Source: an uncultured Clostridia bacterium (GTDB taxonomy: Bacteria; Bacillota; Clostridia; Christensenellales; UBA1242). Taken from it: a stretch of 64,000 nucleotides of DNA. Shown here in pieces: positions 62,005 through 64,000 of the stretch. The stretch covers positions 70,691 through 134,690 of the forward strand of contig CAKVOP010000003.1 in NCBI GenBank assembly GCA_934793215.1. Reading direction: 5' to 3'. A program made the position numbers and the translations under genes. The notes below the pieces were generated by a model. The model worked only from the letters and a program-made list of their open reading frames with translations. It was not told the origin of the DNA and did not search any database. Position 1 is the stretch's first letter. Each line of letters starts with the position of its first letter.

Positions 62005-64000
<1,996 letters not shown>

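Overview
The window comes from a low-GC, spore-forming, Clostridia-like bacterium, probably an uncultured gut-type lineage. The evidence is AT-rich DNA with strong AGGAGG-type ribosome binding sites, spo0A, the sporulation pair yabP-yabQ followed by a divIC-like gene, a BclA-like collagen protein, a T-box leader, and many lipoproteins with Firmicutes-type lipoboxes. The species cannot be named from the sequence. I see no insertion sequence, prophage or CRISPR array.

Layout. 0-9 kb: an Smr protein, Spo0A, two lipoproteins flanked by Spo0A-box-like sites, glnS, a YjjX-type NTPase, a collagen-like spore-surface protein, a CYTH protein and tRNA-Ser. 9-16.5 kb: a lipid-flavoured stretch with a PlsC-type acyltransferase, a two-gene operon of a short-chain reductase and a serine-palmitoyltransferase-like enzyme, and a YegS/LCB5-type lipid kinase, interspersed with rubrerythrin, a WG-repeat protein and a YitT membrane protein. 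17-24 kb: asd-lysC (the aspartokinase has no ACT domains), a PflX-type radical SAM protein, Fic, a SIMPL protein and a secreted ComEC-type metallo-beta-lactamase-fold protein with a coupled partner. 24-24.5 kb: tRNA-Ile followed by a densely folded hairpin element that ends in a copy of the tRNA 3' end. 24.7-31 kb: a lipoprotein, ogt, a stand-alone Spo0A-type DNA-binding domain with two small downstream genes, and a family 2 glycosyltransferase. 31-35.4 kb: a 1408-residue surface protein. 35.5-40.4 kb: a T-box-controlled archaeal-type aspS plus asnS, four perfect DnaA boxes in a convergent intergenic region, an RluA-type pseudouridine synthase, and yabP-yabQ-divIC. 40.6-52 kb: a degenerate tRNA-Asn copy and an intact tRNA-Asn, then a giant lipoprotein of about 3150 residues with a small lipoprotein partner. 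52-59.3 kb: typA, a small membrane protein, dnaB, two surface-anchored unknowns and gltX. 59.4-61 kb: an SDR and an HD-domain protein. From 61.7 kb: a 23S rRNA gene with its own promoter and no 16S in front, running off the right edge.

The most interesting points are the sphingolipid-type SPT/reductase pair, a Spo0A whose phosphoacceptor Asp is Glu, a second Spo0A DNA-binding domain without receiver, the DnaA-box cluster, the tRNA-derived hairpin element, and a repeated promoter arrangement (-10 box, 6-7 nt, ATG) that implies leaderless mRNAs. Everything here is read by eye; no database search or folding program was run.
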